A stretch of DNA of 23,105 nt. It comes from CALAED01 sp937891035 (GTDB taxonomy: Bacteria > Actinomycetota > Actinomycetes > Streptosporangiales > Streptosporangiaceae). Made by a program: the position numbers and the translations under genes. Each line of letters starts with the position of its first letter. The first letter of the stretch is position 1. The stretch is from the NCBI GenBank assembly GCA_035642125.1, contig DASQSZ010000001.1, forward strand, positions 1 through 23,105, in the 5' to 3' direction. The notes below the pieces were generated by a model. That model made no database searches, was not told where the DNA came from, and saw nothing but the letters and a program-made list of their open reading frames with translations. Shown here in pieces: positions 9,074 through 17,132 of the stretch.

Positions 9074-9282
9074 GCGTCCCTCCCCTGCGCTCCACGCCCC
9101 CTGGTGACGTGCTCGTTCTCGAGGCGTGCTCGGTCACCGGCGTGCGTGAGGCAGCCTGACGGCAGCTGATCCAATGGGGAAGGGAGTCGGGTTGGCGGAA
9201 CATGGTCAATGGCCGCCATCCGCCACGGCGGCGGCTTTCGCCCGCGACGGTGTCTCCCTCGGCCGCCCGCCCCGAATGTGCG

Positions 9283-9304
9283 GGCCCGCTGAACGGAGCG
9301 GCCC
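9283..9304 (-). terminator. possible terminator after the AhpD-like gene
   Basis: GGCCCGCT (9283-9290) pairs with AGCGGCCC (9297-9304), with one mismatch, around a 6-nt loop. It begins 18 nt beyond the stop codon of the gene ending at 9323 and ahead of the protease gene on the same strand. Confidence 0.4.
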
Positions 9305-9322
9305 TCGGGATCTCGATGTGAT

Positions 9323-10378
9323 CTAGATGGTGTGGGGTCTTTCGGCCACGGCGGCTCCGGTGGCCAAGGCGCGGCCCATGGCCAGGCGTGATTCGGCGTT
9401 TTGCAACGCCACCACCGAGATCGCGTGCAGCAGCGCGGGCTCGGGATAGCCGGCGGCACGCAGACCGTCGAGGTCGGCCGGTCCCATCTGCCAGGGCCGG
9501 CTGCTCAGCTTGCGAGCGAAGGCGACAAGCAAGGCCTCCCTGTCCCCCTGCGGCGAGTACGCGCTCAGCTCGTCGGCCCGCGACCGATCACAGCTTTCCC
9601 GGGCGGCGGCGCTGGCCAGCAACCGCCGCTCCCGGCCGGTCAGCGGCTCGGCGGAGCCGAACACGTAGTCACGCCAGTCCTGCCAGGCCCGGCTCAACTC
9701 CGGAAAACTGGGAAAGCCGTAGCTCCGCAGCTCGGGGGCGATGACCGGCCACTGATCGCGGCCGGGGCGCGGCGCCGGTTCCCGGGCGCGTTCGGGCGTG
9801 AAGGCGGGCAGCGGCGAGGCGTAGTCGAACTCGATGCCCGAGGCGTCGGCGACTCGGGTGAGATAGTTGAACATCGCCACCACCCCGGTCGCGGCCTCGA
9901 AAGCCGCGCCGCTGACGCCCTCAGCCGCGAGCCGGGCGCCGATATCGGGCGTGATCGACCACGGCCGGCTGGTCAGCACGGCCGCGAAGTCGGCAAGCGC
10001 GGCGGCTCGCGCGGGCAGCAGGCCGTCGTCGCCGGTGAGCACGGACGTGGACAACGCGGTATCACCGCTGGCGGCACGCAGAAACTCCGCGTGAGCCGAC
10101 GTTCAATAAAAGCACTGGTTCGTACGGGAGGTGACGCTGCTGATCAACTCGCGATCCGCCCAGCCCAGCGCGGAGCGATGCAGCAGCCCCGACACCCGGA
10201 ACGTGCGGATCATCAGCTCGGCGTCCTGGCTGTGCGTCTGGACGATGCCGGGAGCGTCGTCATGCGGTGGGCGGTAGGCCTCCGGAATGGGTCGCGCGGC
10301 CATCGCCGCGTACGCCTCAGCCAGCCGCCCGGTCGCCTCCCGCCGCGAGATGGTCGCCAACCACGCCATGCCAGGCAC
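9323..10378 (-). CDS. candidate selenoprotein: two-domain carboxymuconolactone decarboxylase/AhpD-like peroxidase with in-frame TGA (CxxU)
   Basis: Read through one TGA (10103-10105), the frame runs 351 codons from a GTG at 10378, preceded by GGTGA at 6 nt, to 9323. Domain 1 has the AhpD active-site order: Glu77, Cys89, then TGA as residue 92 and His96. This is E-x11-C-x2-[TGA]-x3-H, matching Glu118/Cys130/Cys133/His137 of mycobacterial AhpD. The TGA replaces the peroxidatic cysteine. The second half (about 240-340, GRERRLLASAAARESCDRSRADEL) is a degenerate copy in which Ser and Asp replace the second Cys and His; the repeats share an SRPW motif. Both sides of the TGA keep coding bias and family similarity, and a SECIS-like hairpin follows. 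Expected role: disulfide/peroxide chemistry in the cytoplasm. Alternatives are a pseudogene with a single nonsense change or a base error (TGC/TGT to TGA). A caller without recoding would split it into 10103-10378 and an unsupported TTG start at 10054. Confidence 0.7.
10075..10093 (-). promoter_or_regulatory. candidate bacterial SECIS element
   Basis: Immediately downstream of the in-frame TGA the mRNA can fold CACGCGGA-GUU-UCUGCGUG. This is an 8-bp stem (one G-U pair) with a GUU triloop. A further GGC/GCC stem below is possible across a small internal loop. The apical loop begins 17 nt after the TGA and its first base is G. This fits the general bacterial SECIS rule: a small loop with a G in its first two positions, about 16-37 nt from the UGA. 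SelB binding is inferred, not shown. Confidence 0.55.
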
Positions 10379-10390
10379 GCTAGATCACCC

Positions 10391-10425
10391 GGCCGGCGCC
10401 GACCAGGGGCAGACCGGCACCGGCC
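10391..10425 (-). terminator. hairpin between the BNR gene and the AhpD-like gene
   Basis: GGCCGGCGCCG (10391-10401) pairs with most of CCGGCACCGGCC (10414-10425), with one mismatch and a loop of about 12 nt. It starts 26 nt past the stop codon of the gene ending at 10451 and lies 13 nt before the GTG start at 10378. It could terminate the upstream transcript or attenuate read-through into the AhpD-like gene. Confidence 0.45.
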
Positions 10426-10450
10426 CTCACGGAATAATCCGGCGGGTCTC

Positions 10451-13400
10451 CTAGGTCACGTTGTCCGCACAGATCACGGCGGGCAAGCCCCTCCCTTCGA
10501 CCAAGTCGCTGAAGGCGGGCACGTCCTGCTCGCGCAACGTGTCGTACCGGTCGAGCTGTATCTCCAGCAGGCCGGACAGCAGCCGGAACACATCGTGCGT
10601 CTGGTCCGTAGGCTGGTCGTCGGCGCTCTCGATCACGCCGAGCAGCGCCGCGATCTTGTTGTTGAGCTTGATCGGGAAGTTGAGCGGGTCCTGGGGGCTT
10701 TGCAGGCGAGTCTGATAGATCTCGTTCTCCACCGCCGCCAGCGCCTCGCGCAGGGCGGTTCCGGTCTCGGTGACCCGCGGATCGTTCGCTCTGGTCACCC
10801 GGTCGGCGACGGCGGCCGTGCAGGCCCGGATGCTGATGACGGCATCGTTGGCGTCGCTGGTGCGGTCGCGGACCCGAAGGCCGAGCCGGAATTGCTCGGC
10901 GATGTCCCGCGCGGAGATGTCGGTGAGCCGCAGATCCTTACGGACCACGAAGTCCTGCGCGAGACGCCGGCCGTCCACGGTCAGCCGCACGCGGTACGTG
11001 CCGAGCGCGGCCCGCGGGCCATTGGTCGTGCTCGCCTGCCAATAGATCAGCCCGGGGAAGGCGGTCGGGCCCGGGTACCGCAGGTTCCACGTGAAGGTGT
11101 GCGTGCCGGCCGTGGTGGGCTGCCCGGTGAACGTGCGGATCTCGCGCCCACTGCGGTCGAGGAACGTCAGGCTCACCTGCTGGGCCGCCTCGGCGAGGTG
11201 GTAGGTGACCCGGACGCCCGGATCGACCGAGCGGATCGGGTCGGCCGGGTCGTCGAGCGTAACGCCACCTGACGTCACCGGGGCGGCCGCGGTCCGTGGG
11301 CGGGCCGGTGCGACCGGCGTGGCTGCCGGCTTATCGAACGGCTTGGCGACCGGCTCCCGGCCTGGGCCCGCCGGGCGGTGGATCGCGACCTGCGGGGCCT
11401 GCGCCGCCGTCATGCCCGGCCGCAGCCCGCGCAGCAGCGTCGCACCATCGTCGAGCACATAGAACCCGCGGCCGTGTGTGGCGATGACGACGTCGCCGTT
11501 CTTCACGGTGAGGTCCTGCACCGAGGTATCGGGCAGGTTGAGGCGCAGCGACTGCCAGTTGGCGCCGTCATCGAACGAGACGTACACGCCGTGCTGCGTC
11601 GTCGCGTACAACAGCCCGGGCCTCTCCGGGTCCTCGCGGATCGCCCAGGCGAAGTCGCCGGCGGCGATCCCTGTGGTGATCGGCGTCCAGGTGCGGCCGA
11701 AGTCGTGCGTCTTGAACAGGTACGGCGTCTGGTCGTCGAGCCGATAGTTGTGGGCCGCGACGTAGGCGGTGCCGGTGTCGTGATGACCGGCGTCGATGAT
11801 GCTGACCCGGGTGAACTTGCGCAGGCCGCTCGGGGTCACCTCGGTCCAGCGGCCGCCGCCGTCGCGGGTCACGTGCAGCCGCCCGTCGTCCGAACCGGCC
11901 CAGATCACGTTCGGGTCGCGCGTCGACGGGGCGATCGCGAAGACGGTGGCGAAGTATTCGATGCTGGTCTGGTCCTTGGTGATGGGACCGCCGGAGTCGC
12001 CAAGCGTGGCCGGGTCGGCGTGGGTGAGGTCGGGACTGATCCGGCGCCAGCTCTGACCGTTGTTCGTGCTCTTGAGCACGAACTGCGAACCGGCGTACAC
12101 GGCCCGCGGCTCCGCCGGGTTGGTCATGATCGGGAAGGTCCATTGGAAGCGGTGTTCCAGGTCCCTCGCCGGGTGCCCCATCGGGTTGTCGGGCCATGGG
12201 TTGACGTTGCGGGCCTGCTCCGTACGGCGGTCGAAGCGGGACAAGAAGCCGCCGAAGCTGCCGCCGTAGAAGACATTGGAGTCTCGCGGGTCGACCGCGA
12301 TGTAGCCGCTCTCTCCGCCGGCGACGTCGAAGAAGTCGGTGCCGGTGCCCTCGCTGGACACGCACGCGGTGTCGGCGTCCTGCTGCGAGCCGCAGATGAG
12401 GTACGGCGAGTCGTTCGTCGTCGTCACGTGGTACATCTGCGCGGTCGAATAGTCCTGCTCCGTCCACGTGCTCCCGCCGTTGGTCGTCACGTTCGCGCCG
12501 CCGTCGTTGGCCTCGATCATCCGTTGCGGGTTGTCCGGGGCGATCCACAGATCATGGTTGTCGACGTGCGGCGTTGTGATCGACTGGAAGGTCCTGCCAC
12601 CGTCGGTCGACTTCGAGAACGCCACGTTGAGGACATAGACGGTGTCCCTGTCCTGTGTATCGGCGTACACCCGGGTGTAGTAGAAGGCCCGCTGGCGCAG
12701 GGCGCGGTCCTGGTTGACCCGCTCCCAGGTGGCGCCCGCGTCGTCGGAGCGGAACAAACCGCCCTGGTCCGCCTCGATCATCGCGTAGACACGGTCCGGA
12801 TCGGCGGGCGAGACGGCCACCCCGACCTTGCCGATCGGCTTGGCGGGCAGCCCAGGATGCCCGGTCAGCTCGGTCCAGGTGTCGCCGCCGTCAGTGGACT
12901 TGAACAGCCCGCTCGTGTCGCCGCCGCTGTTGAGCAGCCAAGGATTGCGGAAGACATGCCAAAACCCCGCGTAGAGCACATCGGGGTTGGTGGGATCGAC
13001 ATTGATGTCCGAGGCGCCGGTGAGGTCGTCGCGGAAGAGGACCTTCGACCAGTTCGCGCCGCCGTCGGTCGACCGGAAGACGCCACGTTCGGCGTTGGGG
13101 CCGTACGGATGCCCCAGCGCGGCCACATAGACCCGGTCGCAGTCGCGCGGATCGGTTCTGATGCGGCTGACGGTCTGGGTGTCGGCGAGCCCGAGGTGCG
13201 TCCAGGTCTCGCCGCCGTCGGTGGTCTTGTAGACCCCGTCGCCGGGGATGATGTCGCCGCGAAGCTCGACCTCTCCCATCCCGATGTAGACCACGTCCGG
13301 GTCGGCCGGGCACACTTCGACCGCGCCCACGGACGAGCTGGTGAGCTGGCCGTCGGTGACCGGATCCCAGGTCGTGCCGCCGTCGGTGGTCTTCCACAGC

Positions 13401-13675
13401 CCGCCGCCGGTGGCGCCGAAGTAGTACTCGTCCGGGCGCTGGACGCTACCGCCGACTGCGATCGAACGGCCGCCATTGATCGGCCCGACGTTGCGCCACG
13501 AAAGCTGATCAAACGCGGCCGGATCGACTGTGCCCGGTGCCGGAGCCCGGGCCGAGGCGGGGGCGGGGGCCGGAGCGGCCCAGGCCGTTGGGGCGCCGAC
13601 CAGGCCGAGAACTAAGCCGGGCAGGACGGCCAGCAGGATAGTCAGGAGACGGGCCACAGGAGTGTGCCGAGCCAT
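10451..13675 (-). CDS. secreted BNR/Asp-box (VPS10/sortilin-like) beta-propeller protein
   Basis: 1074 aa. The N-terminus is a clear signal peptide (LLTILLAVLPGLVLGLVGAP, then AWAAPAPA) followed by an Ala/Pro-rich linker. Residues about 55-770 carry at least ten Asp-box motifs of the type KTTDGGTTWDP, RSTDGGANWSK, KSTDGGDTWTE and KTHDFGRTWTP, which indicates one or two beta-propellers like those of VPS10/sortilin and xyloglucanase-type proteins. An Ala/Pro linker follows, then an FlgD-like Ig module (about 860-950, TAGTHTFTWNLRYPGP) and a helical C-terminal domain ending in ICADNVT. No sialidase RIP motif or obvious catalytic site is seen, so substrate binding is as likely as hydrolysis. The ATG at 13675 is preceded by GTGAGG. 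Function unknown. Confidence 0.88.
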   Translation of the reverse strand: MARHTPVARLLTILLAVLPGLVLGLVGAPTAWAAPAPAPASARAPAPGTVDPAAFDQLSWRNVGPINGGRSIAVGGSVQRPDEYYFGATGGGLWKTTDGGTTWDPVTDGQLTSSSVGAVEVCPADPDVVYIGMGEVELRGDIIPGDGVYKTTDGGETWTHLGLADTQTVSRIRTDPRDCDRVYVAALGHPYGPNAERGVFRSTDGGANWSKVLFRDDLTGASDINVDPTNPDVLYAGFWHVFRNPWLLNSGGDTSGLFKSTDGGDTWTELTGHPGLPAKPIGKVGVAVSPADPDRVYAMIEADQGGLFRSDDAGATWERVNQDRALRQRAFYYTRVYADTQDRDTVYVLNVAFSKSTDGGRTFQSITTPHVDNHDLWIAPDNPQRMIEANDGGANVTTNGGSTWTEQDYSTAQMYHVTTTNDSPYLICGSQQDADTACVSSEGTGTDFFDVAGGESGYIAVDPRDSNVFYGGSFGGFLSRFDRRTEQARNVNPWPDNPMGHPARDLEHRFQWTFPIMTNPAEPRAVYAGSQFVLKSTNNGQSWRRISPDLTHADPATLGDSGGPITKDQTSIEYFATVFAIAPSTRDPNVIWAGSDDGRLHVTRDGGGRWTEVTPSGLRKFTRVSIIDAGHHDTGTAYVAAHNYRLDDQTPYLFKTHDFGRTWTPITTGIAAGDFAWAIREDPERPGLLYATTQHGVYVSFDDGANWQSLRLNLPDTSVQDLTVKNGDVVIATHGRGFYVLDDGATLLRGLRPGMTAAQAPQVAIHRPAGPGREPVAKPFDKPAATPVAPARPRTAAAPVTSGGVTLDDPADPIRSVDPGVRVTYHLAEAAQQVSLTFLDRSGREIRTFTGQPTTAGTHTFTWNLRYPGPTAFPGLIYWQASTTNGPRAALGTYRVRLTVDGRRLAQDFVVRKDLRLTDISARDIAEQFRLGLRVRDRTSDANDAVISIRACTAAVADRVTRANDPRVTETGTALREALAAVENEIYQTRLQSPQDPLNFPIKLNNKIAALLGVIESADDQPTDQTHDVFRLLSGLLEIQLDRYDTLREQDVPAFSDLVEGRGLPAVICADNVT

Positions 13676-13719
13676 CGGAGGGCCTCACTTCGCCGCGCGG
13701 AAGCCCCCGAGCGAGCTTT

Positions 13720-13748
13720 AGCCTAAAGACCGGGCAACGACCGAGCAA
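13720..13748 (-). promoter_or_regulatory. possible sigma-70-type promoter for the BNR gene
   Basis: On the minus strand TTGCTC (13743-13748) and TAGGCT (13720-13725) are separated by exactly 17 nt, about 45 nt upstream of the ATG at 13675. A CTTTAG-C-CTAAAG palindrome (13716-13728) overlaps the -10 box and could be an operator. The -35 match is poor. Confidence 0.35.
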
Positions 13749-13830
13749 GGGTCTCTTTACGGACGCCTTGACCACCAGTTACGGCGCCGCGGCCGACCCG
13801 GCATGGTCGATGCGCCAACGAGGAGCTGCG

Positions 13831-14874
13831 ATGAACGGCCTGCCTCTGCGCGTCACCTACCGCGCGGCCCGGACGCTCGCGGTCGAGACCACCGAACCCG
13901 CGGCGCCACCGCCCGGCCACGTGCGCGTCGATGTGGCCTTCACCGGGATCTGCGGCACCGACCTGCACATCTACCACGGCGAGATGGACGGTAGAGTCGG
14001 CCCGCCCCAGGTGATCGGGCATGAGATGTCCGGCCGGATCGCGCAGGCCGGGTCCGGCGCCGGCGATTGGCGACCGGGCGAGCATGTCACGGTCATGCCG
14101 CTGGTGTGGTGCGGGAGTTGCCCGGCCTGCCGGGCGGGTCACACATACCTCTGCCATCGGCTGACCGTCCTCGGAGTCGACGGGCCGGGGTCCATGCAGA
14201 ACGGCTGGGTGGTCCCCGCCGCCGCATTGGTCCGGCTCCCCCGTGACCTGCCCCTCGATCACGCCGCCCTCATCGAGCCGACCGCCGTGGCGGTACATGA
14301 CGTACGGCGCGCGGAGGTGCGGCCGGGCGAGCAGGCGTTCGTGGTCGGCGGCGGCCCGATCGGGTTGCTCATCGCGCTCGTCGCCCGCCGGTCGGGTGCC
14401 GACGTGCTGGTATCCGAGCCAGACCCGTACCGCAGGTCCGTCGCCGAAGGCCTCGGGCTGGCCGCGCTCGACCCGAATGGCGACGGCCTCGCCGACACCA
14501 TCGAGGAGTGGACCGGTGGCGCGGGCGCCGCCGTGGCCTTCGAGGTCTCGGGGGCCGCGGCCGGCGTGACCGCCGCGGTCGACGCGCTGGCCACTCGCGG
14601 CCGCCTCGTCCAGGTGGGCATCCACCCGGTCCCGCGCGAGGTCGGCCTGTACCGCGTCTTCGCGCACGAGCTGACCCTGCTCGGCGCGCGGCTGTACGAG
14701 CGGGGCGACTTCGAGCAGGCGGTGGACCTGATCGCGACCGGCGTGCTCCCCGCATCCTCGCTGATCTCGCGGATCGAGCCGCTTGAACGCGCCGCCCACG
14801 CCTTCGCGGCGCTCGAATCCGGCACCGGCGTCATGAAGGTCCTGGTCGACTGCCGCTCGGCCACGGCGTCATGA
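13831..14874 (+). CDS. zinc-dependent medium-chain alcohol/polyol dehydrogenase
   Basis: 347 aa of the Zn-MDR (threonine/sorbitol/idonate dehydrogenase) type. Catalytic zinc ligands are Cys41 (GICGTD), His64 and Glu65 (GHEMSG), with Glu149 (IEPTAV). The structural zinc site is Cys94, Cys97, Cys100 and Cys108. The Rossmann motif GGGPIG at 173-178 binds NAD(P). The start at 13831 is chosen because GAGGAG lies 6 nt upstream and the family N-terminus begins here; the frame also opens at 13768 without an RBS. Its stop overlaps the start of the KduD-like gene (ATGA), so the two are translationally coupled. A role in oxidising a sugar acid or polyol in the same pathway is inferred. Confidence 0.9.
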   Translation: MNGLPLRVTYRAARTLAVETTEPAAPPPGHVRVDVAFTGICGTDLHIYHGEMDGRVGPPQVIGHEMSGRIAQAGSGAGDWRPGEHVTVMPLVWCGSCPACRAGHTYLCHRLTVLGVDGPGSMQNGWVVPAAALVRLPRDLPLDHAALIEPTAVAVHDVRRAEVRPGEQAFVVGGGPIGLLIALVARRSGADVLVSEPDPYRRSVAEGLGLAALDPNGDGLADTIEEWTGGAGAAVAFEVSGAAAGVTAAVDALATRGRLVQVGIHPVPREVGLYRVFAHELTLLGARLYERGDFEQAVDLIATGVLPASSLISRIEPLERAAHAFAALESGTGVMKVLVDCRSATAS

Positions 14875-15635
14875 ACCCGGCGTTCGACCTGAGCGGCAAG
14901 CTCGCGGTGGTCACCGGCGCCCGCCGCGGGATCGGCCTCGCGATCGCCGAGGCCCTCGCCGCGGCCGGCGCCGACATCGTCGCGGTCAGCGCGCACCTGG
15001 AGCCCGCCGAAAGCCGGGTCGAGGCGCGGGTCACCGCGTTCGGCCGCGAGTGCCTGACCATGGCCGTCGACTTCGCCGATCGTACGGCCGTCGCCGACCT
15101 TGCCGCCAGGCTCGCCGACCTCGGCCGCCCGGTCGACATCCTGGTCAACAACGCGGGCACCATCGCCCGTACGCCGGCCGCACAGCACTCCGACGCCGAC
15201 TGGGACCACGTCATCGCCGTCGACCTCAGCAGCCAGTTCACGCTCACCCGCGAGGTCGGCCGGCGAATGCTGGAACGGGGCCAGGGCAAGATCATCTTTA
15301 CCGCCTCGGTGCTCAGCTTCCAGGGCGGGATCAACGTCCCCGGCTACGCCGCCGCCAAGTCGGGAATCGCGGGCCTCACCCGTGCGCTGGCCAACGAGTG
15401 GGCCGGGCGCGGCGTGAACGTCAACGCGATCGTGCCCGGCTACATCGAGACCGACACCACCCGCGCCCTGCGCGACGACCCGGCCCGCGACGCGGCCATC
15501 CTCGGCCGGATCCCGGCGGGCCGATGGGGACGACCCGAGGACCTCGGCGGCGTCGCCGTCTTCCTCGCCTCGGCCGCCGCCGACTACGTACACGGCGCGC
15601 TCATCCCGGTCGACGGCGGCTGGCTCGCCCGATGA
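14871..15635 (+). CDS. kduD: KduD-like SDR (2-dehydro-3-deoxy-D-gluconate 5-dehydrogenase family)
   Basis: 254 aa classical SDR. It has TGARRGIG at 15-22 (cofactor binding), NNAG at 93-96, and the catalytic Ser146, Tyr159 and Lys163. Long blocks match KduD closely as I recall the E. coli enzyme: SFQGGI.VP.Y.A.KSG, RIPAGRWG.P.DL and the C-terminus VDGGWLAR. KduD interconverts keto-deoxy sugar acids in uronate/pectin breakdown. Other gluconate 5-dehydrogenase-type SDRs share parts of this signature, so the exact substrate is inferred. It overlaps the upstream dehydrogenase by 4 nt. A broken copy of its last ~150 bp lies at 20638-20782. Confidence 0.82.
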   Translation: MNPAFDLSGKLAVVTGARRGIGLAIAEALAAAGADIVAVSAHLEPAESRVEARVTAFGRECLTMAVDFADRTAVADLAARLADLGRPVDILVNNAGTIARTPAAQHSDADWDHVIAVDLSSQFTLTREVGRRMLERGQGKIIFTASVLSFQGGINVPGYAAAKSGIAGLTRALANEWAGRGVNVNAIVPGYIETDTTRALRDDPARDAAILGRIPAGRWGRPEDLGGVAVFLASAAADYVHGALIPVDGGWLAR

Positions 15636-15733
15636 ACCGGCGCCGGCGCGGTGCGCATGGCGGCGGCCGGAGCCAGCCCCTCGACGCGGCCATCCCTGCC
15701 GCGACCGCGAGCCCGCCGGCTCGTTCCGCCACC

Positions 15734-15750
15734 GCTTGGCCGAACCAAGC
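15734..15750 (+). terminator. small hairpin after kduD
   Basis: GCTTGG-CCGAA-CCAAGC gives a 6-bp stem about 100 nt after the kduD stop. It could terminate the adh-kduD transcript. A second nested inverted repeat follows at 15765-15798 (CCCCT...AGGGG enclosing GGAGG-AACTG-CCTCC). Both are weak without a T tract. Confidence 0.35.
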
Positions 15751-15804
15751 GCGCCACGATTCCACCCCTATGGAGGAACTGCCTCCCTGCCACAGGGGAT
15801 GGGC

Positions 15805-16020
15805 CGCTCTCGGCGAGCCAGGCGCTGGGTCAAGAGCCCGCCCACCTGCAGGGCGAGCACGGTCCTCCCCGCCCCGACCGCCCGACCACGGCGATGGCCG
15901 TACCCGCGGCAGGTCGAGGGCCGCATCGTCGAGGACGACGCGATCGCCCGTGCCGCACGGTGACGCCGCGGAAGGAAACCACACCAAGGCCTCCAACCGC
16001 TGCGCGAGCGACGCTGGCTC
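15805..16020 (-). pseudogene. three-frame remnant of an ABC transporter ATP-binding domain
   Basis: On the minus strand, consecutive pieces in different frames spell the start of an ABC ATPase. These are FRGVTVRH, then DRVVLDDAALDLP, then AGTAIAVVGRSG (Walker A beginning), then RTVLALQVGGLLTQRLA. At least three frame changes are needed and the Walker A Lys-Ser/Thr is lost. Nothing resembling the Q-loop, signature or Walker B follows, so the fragment is truncated at both ends. The upstream words (SLAQRLEALV) resemble the linker of a fused permease-ATPase exporter. It lies between the convergent kduD and IclR genes. Confidence 0.45.
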
Positions 16021-16029
16021 GATGCCCCG

Positions 16030-16854
16030 TTACGGATCCGGCGCCGGGTGGCCCGCACGGGCTCCTCGCTCCGGCGGCCGCAGGGTGCGGATGGCGGCGG
16101 AGGCGGCAAGGACGATCTCCCGGTGCGCCACATGCGCCTCATGACTGGCCGCGGCTTTGAACCGACGGGACCGCGCGACGCCCGCGATCGGTCCACCGCG
16201 ACCGACGACCGGCATGGCGACGTCGATGACGTCGATAACGTGCTCTTGATGAGATTCGGCGACGCCCCGTCGGCGGATGCGGCCGAGTTCGGCGGCCAGC
16301 CGCGTCCAGTCCGCGATGGTGTGTGTGGTGCAGGGGACCAATTTCACGCCGGTGGCTCGCATTTCCGCCAGGTTGGCATGTTGGGCCATGAGCAGTTTGC
16401 CGATGGCGCTGCAGTGCGCCGGCGTCCGGTCTGGCGGCGTGGCCATGTCGGCATCGCGAAGCCCGCGAACGGTTTCCAAGATCACCATATCGGCGCCGTT
16501 CAGGATGCCGAGCGTAACGACCTCTTCGGTGCGTGCGTAAAGCTCCACCAGATAGGGGCGCAGAAGGTCGCGCAGGTCGTCAGAGAGCCGGTCGTGGATC
16601 AGGCGGGCCAGCTTGCGCATCCGCGGACCGAGTACGTACCCACCGGTCCGTCTAGTTAGCACGTCCAGCTGGGCGAGGCCTTCGAGCAACCGATAGGTGG
16701 TCGTCTTAGGAATGGTCGTTTTCCGCGCCAGCGCCGACACCCCGACTGGTGCGTTCACCGCGCTGATCTCCTCCAGCAATGTAATCGCTCGGGCGAGCAT
16801 CTCGAGGGAGTAGGCACGCGGACCACCATGCTCGCCGTCGTGGGTGACTGGCAC
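16030..16854 (-). CDS. IclR-family transcriptional regulator
   Basis: 274 aa. The N-terminal winged HTH (about 15-75) reads LEMLARAITLLEEIS...VSALARKTTIPKTTTYRLLEGL, followed by YVLGPRMRKLA. The C-terminal IclR effector domain (about 85-260) contains DMVILETVRGLRD, PAHCSAIGKLLMA, the GVAESHQEH segment and VVGRGGPIAGVA. The GTG start at 16854 has GGGAGGAG upstream at 7 nt. IclR proteins bind short palindromes and respond to small carboxylates or sugar acids (KdgR is one branch). It is convergent with adh-kduD and divergent from the delta-60 gene. The GTTCC-N7-GGAAC sites upstream are plausible operators for it. Confidence 0.88.
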   Translation of the reverse strand: MPVTHDGEHGGPRAYSLEMLARAITLLEEISAVNAPVGVSALARKTTIPKTTTYRLLEGLAQLDVLTRRTGGYVLGPRMRKLARLIHDRLSDDLRDLLRPYLVELYARTEEVVTLGILNGADMVILETVRGLRDADMATPPDRTPAHCSAIGKLLMAQHANLAEMRATGVKLVPCTTHTIADWTRLAAELGRIRRRGVAESHQEHVIDVIDVAMPVVGRGGPIAGVARSRRFKAAASHEAHVAHREIVLAASAAIRTLRPPERGARAGHPAPDP

Positions 16855-17030
16855 GGCACGGCTCCTCCCGCCGCGTAAATTCCTATCCTGCCACCATCAA
16901 TAACGCACCACAAGCAATCCATCGCAATATGTTACGAAGTGTCGTGAGGTGGGTGCAGGGCGCAGGAATTCTTCGTTATCGAGCGGGCCGGATGGTCTGT
17001 TCTCCACGCAAGCCTTCCGGCTGAGCGACC

Positions 17031-17047
17031 GTTCCTCCGGATGGAAC
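17031..17047. promoter_or_regulatory. operator-like palindrome A, GTTCC-N7-GGAAC
   Basis: GTTCC-TCCGGAT-GGAAC is the first of three 17-bp sites sharing both 5-bp arms and a 7-bp spacer. It is nearest the IclR gene, about 180 nt upstream of its GTG. Confidence 0.5.
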
Positions 17048-17066
17048 ACCCGTCGAGAAAAGGAGC

Positions 17067-17083
17067 GTTCCGAATAGTGGAAC
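17067..17083. promoter_or_regulatory. operator-like palindrome B, GTTCC-N7-GGAAC
   Basis: GTTCC-GAATAGT-GGAAC, with outer C/G extending each arm to 6 bp (CGTTCC...GGAACG). Its centre is 36 bp from that of site A. Confidence 0.5.
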
Positions 17084-17132
17084 GACCTTCTGTGTCGTCC
17101 GCCGATGAACCACGGCGTAACCCGTTTTCGGC

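Noticed and set aside
9323..10054. Separate 243-aa gene from a TTG start at 10054
   Set aside because: No ribosome-binding site, and the frame is continuous with the upstream piece through the TGA, which sits in the active-site motif.
11378..13615. 745-codon plus-strand ORF opposite the BNR gene
   Set aside because: Antisense shadow of the Asp-box repeats; rich in Arg/Gly/Val without domain signature.
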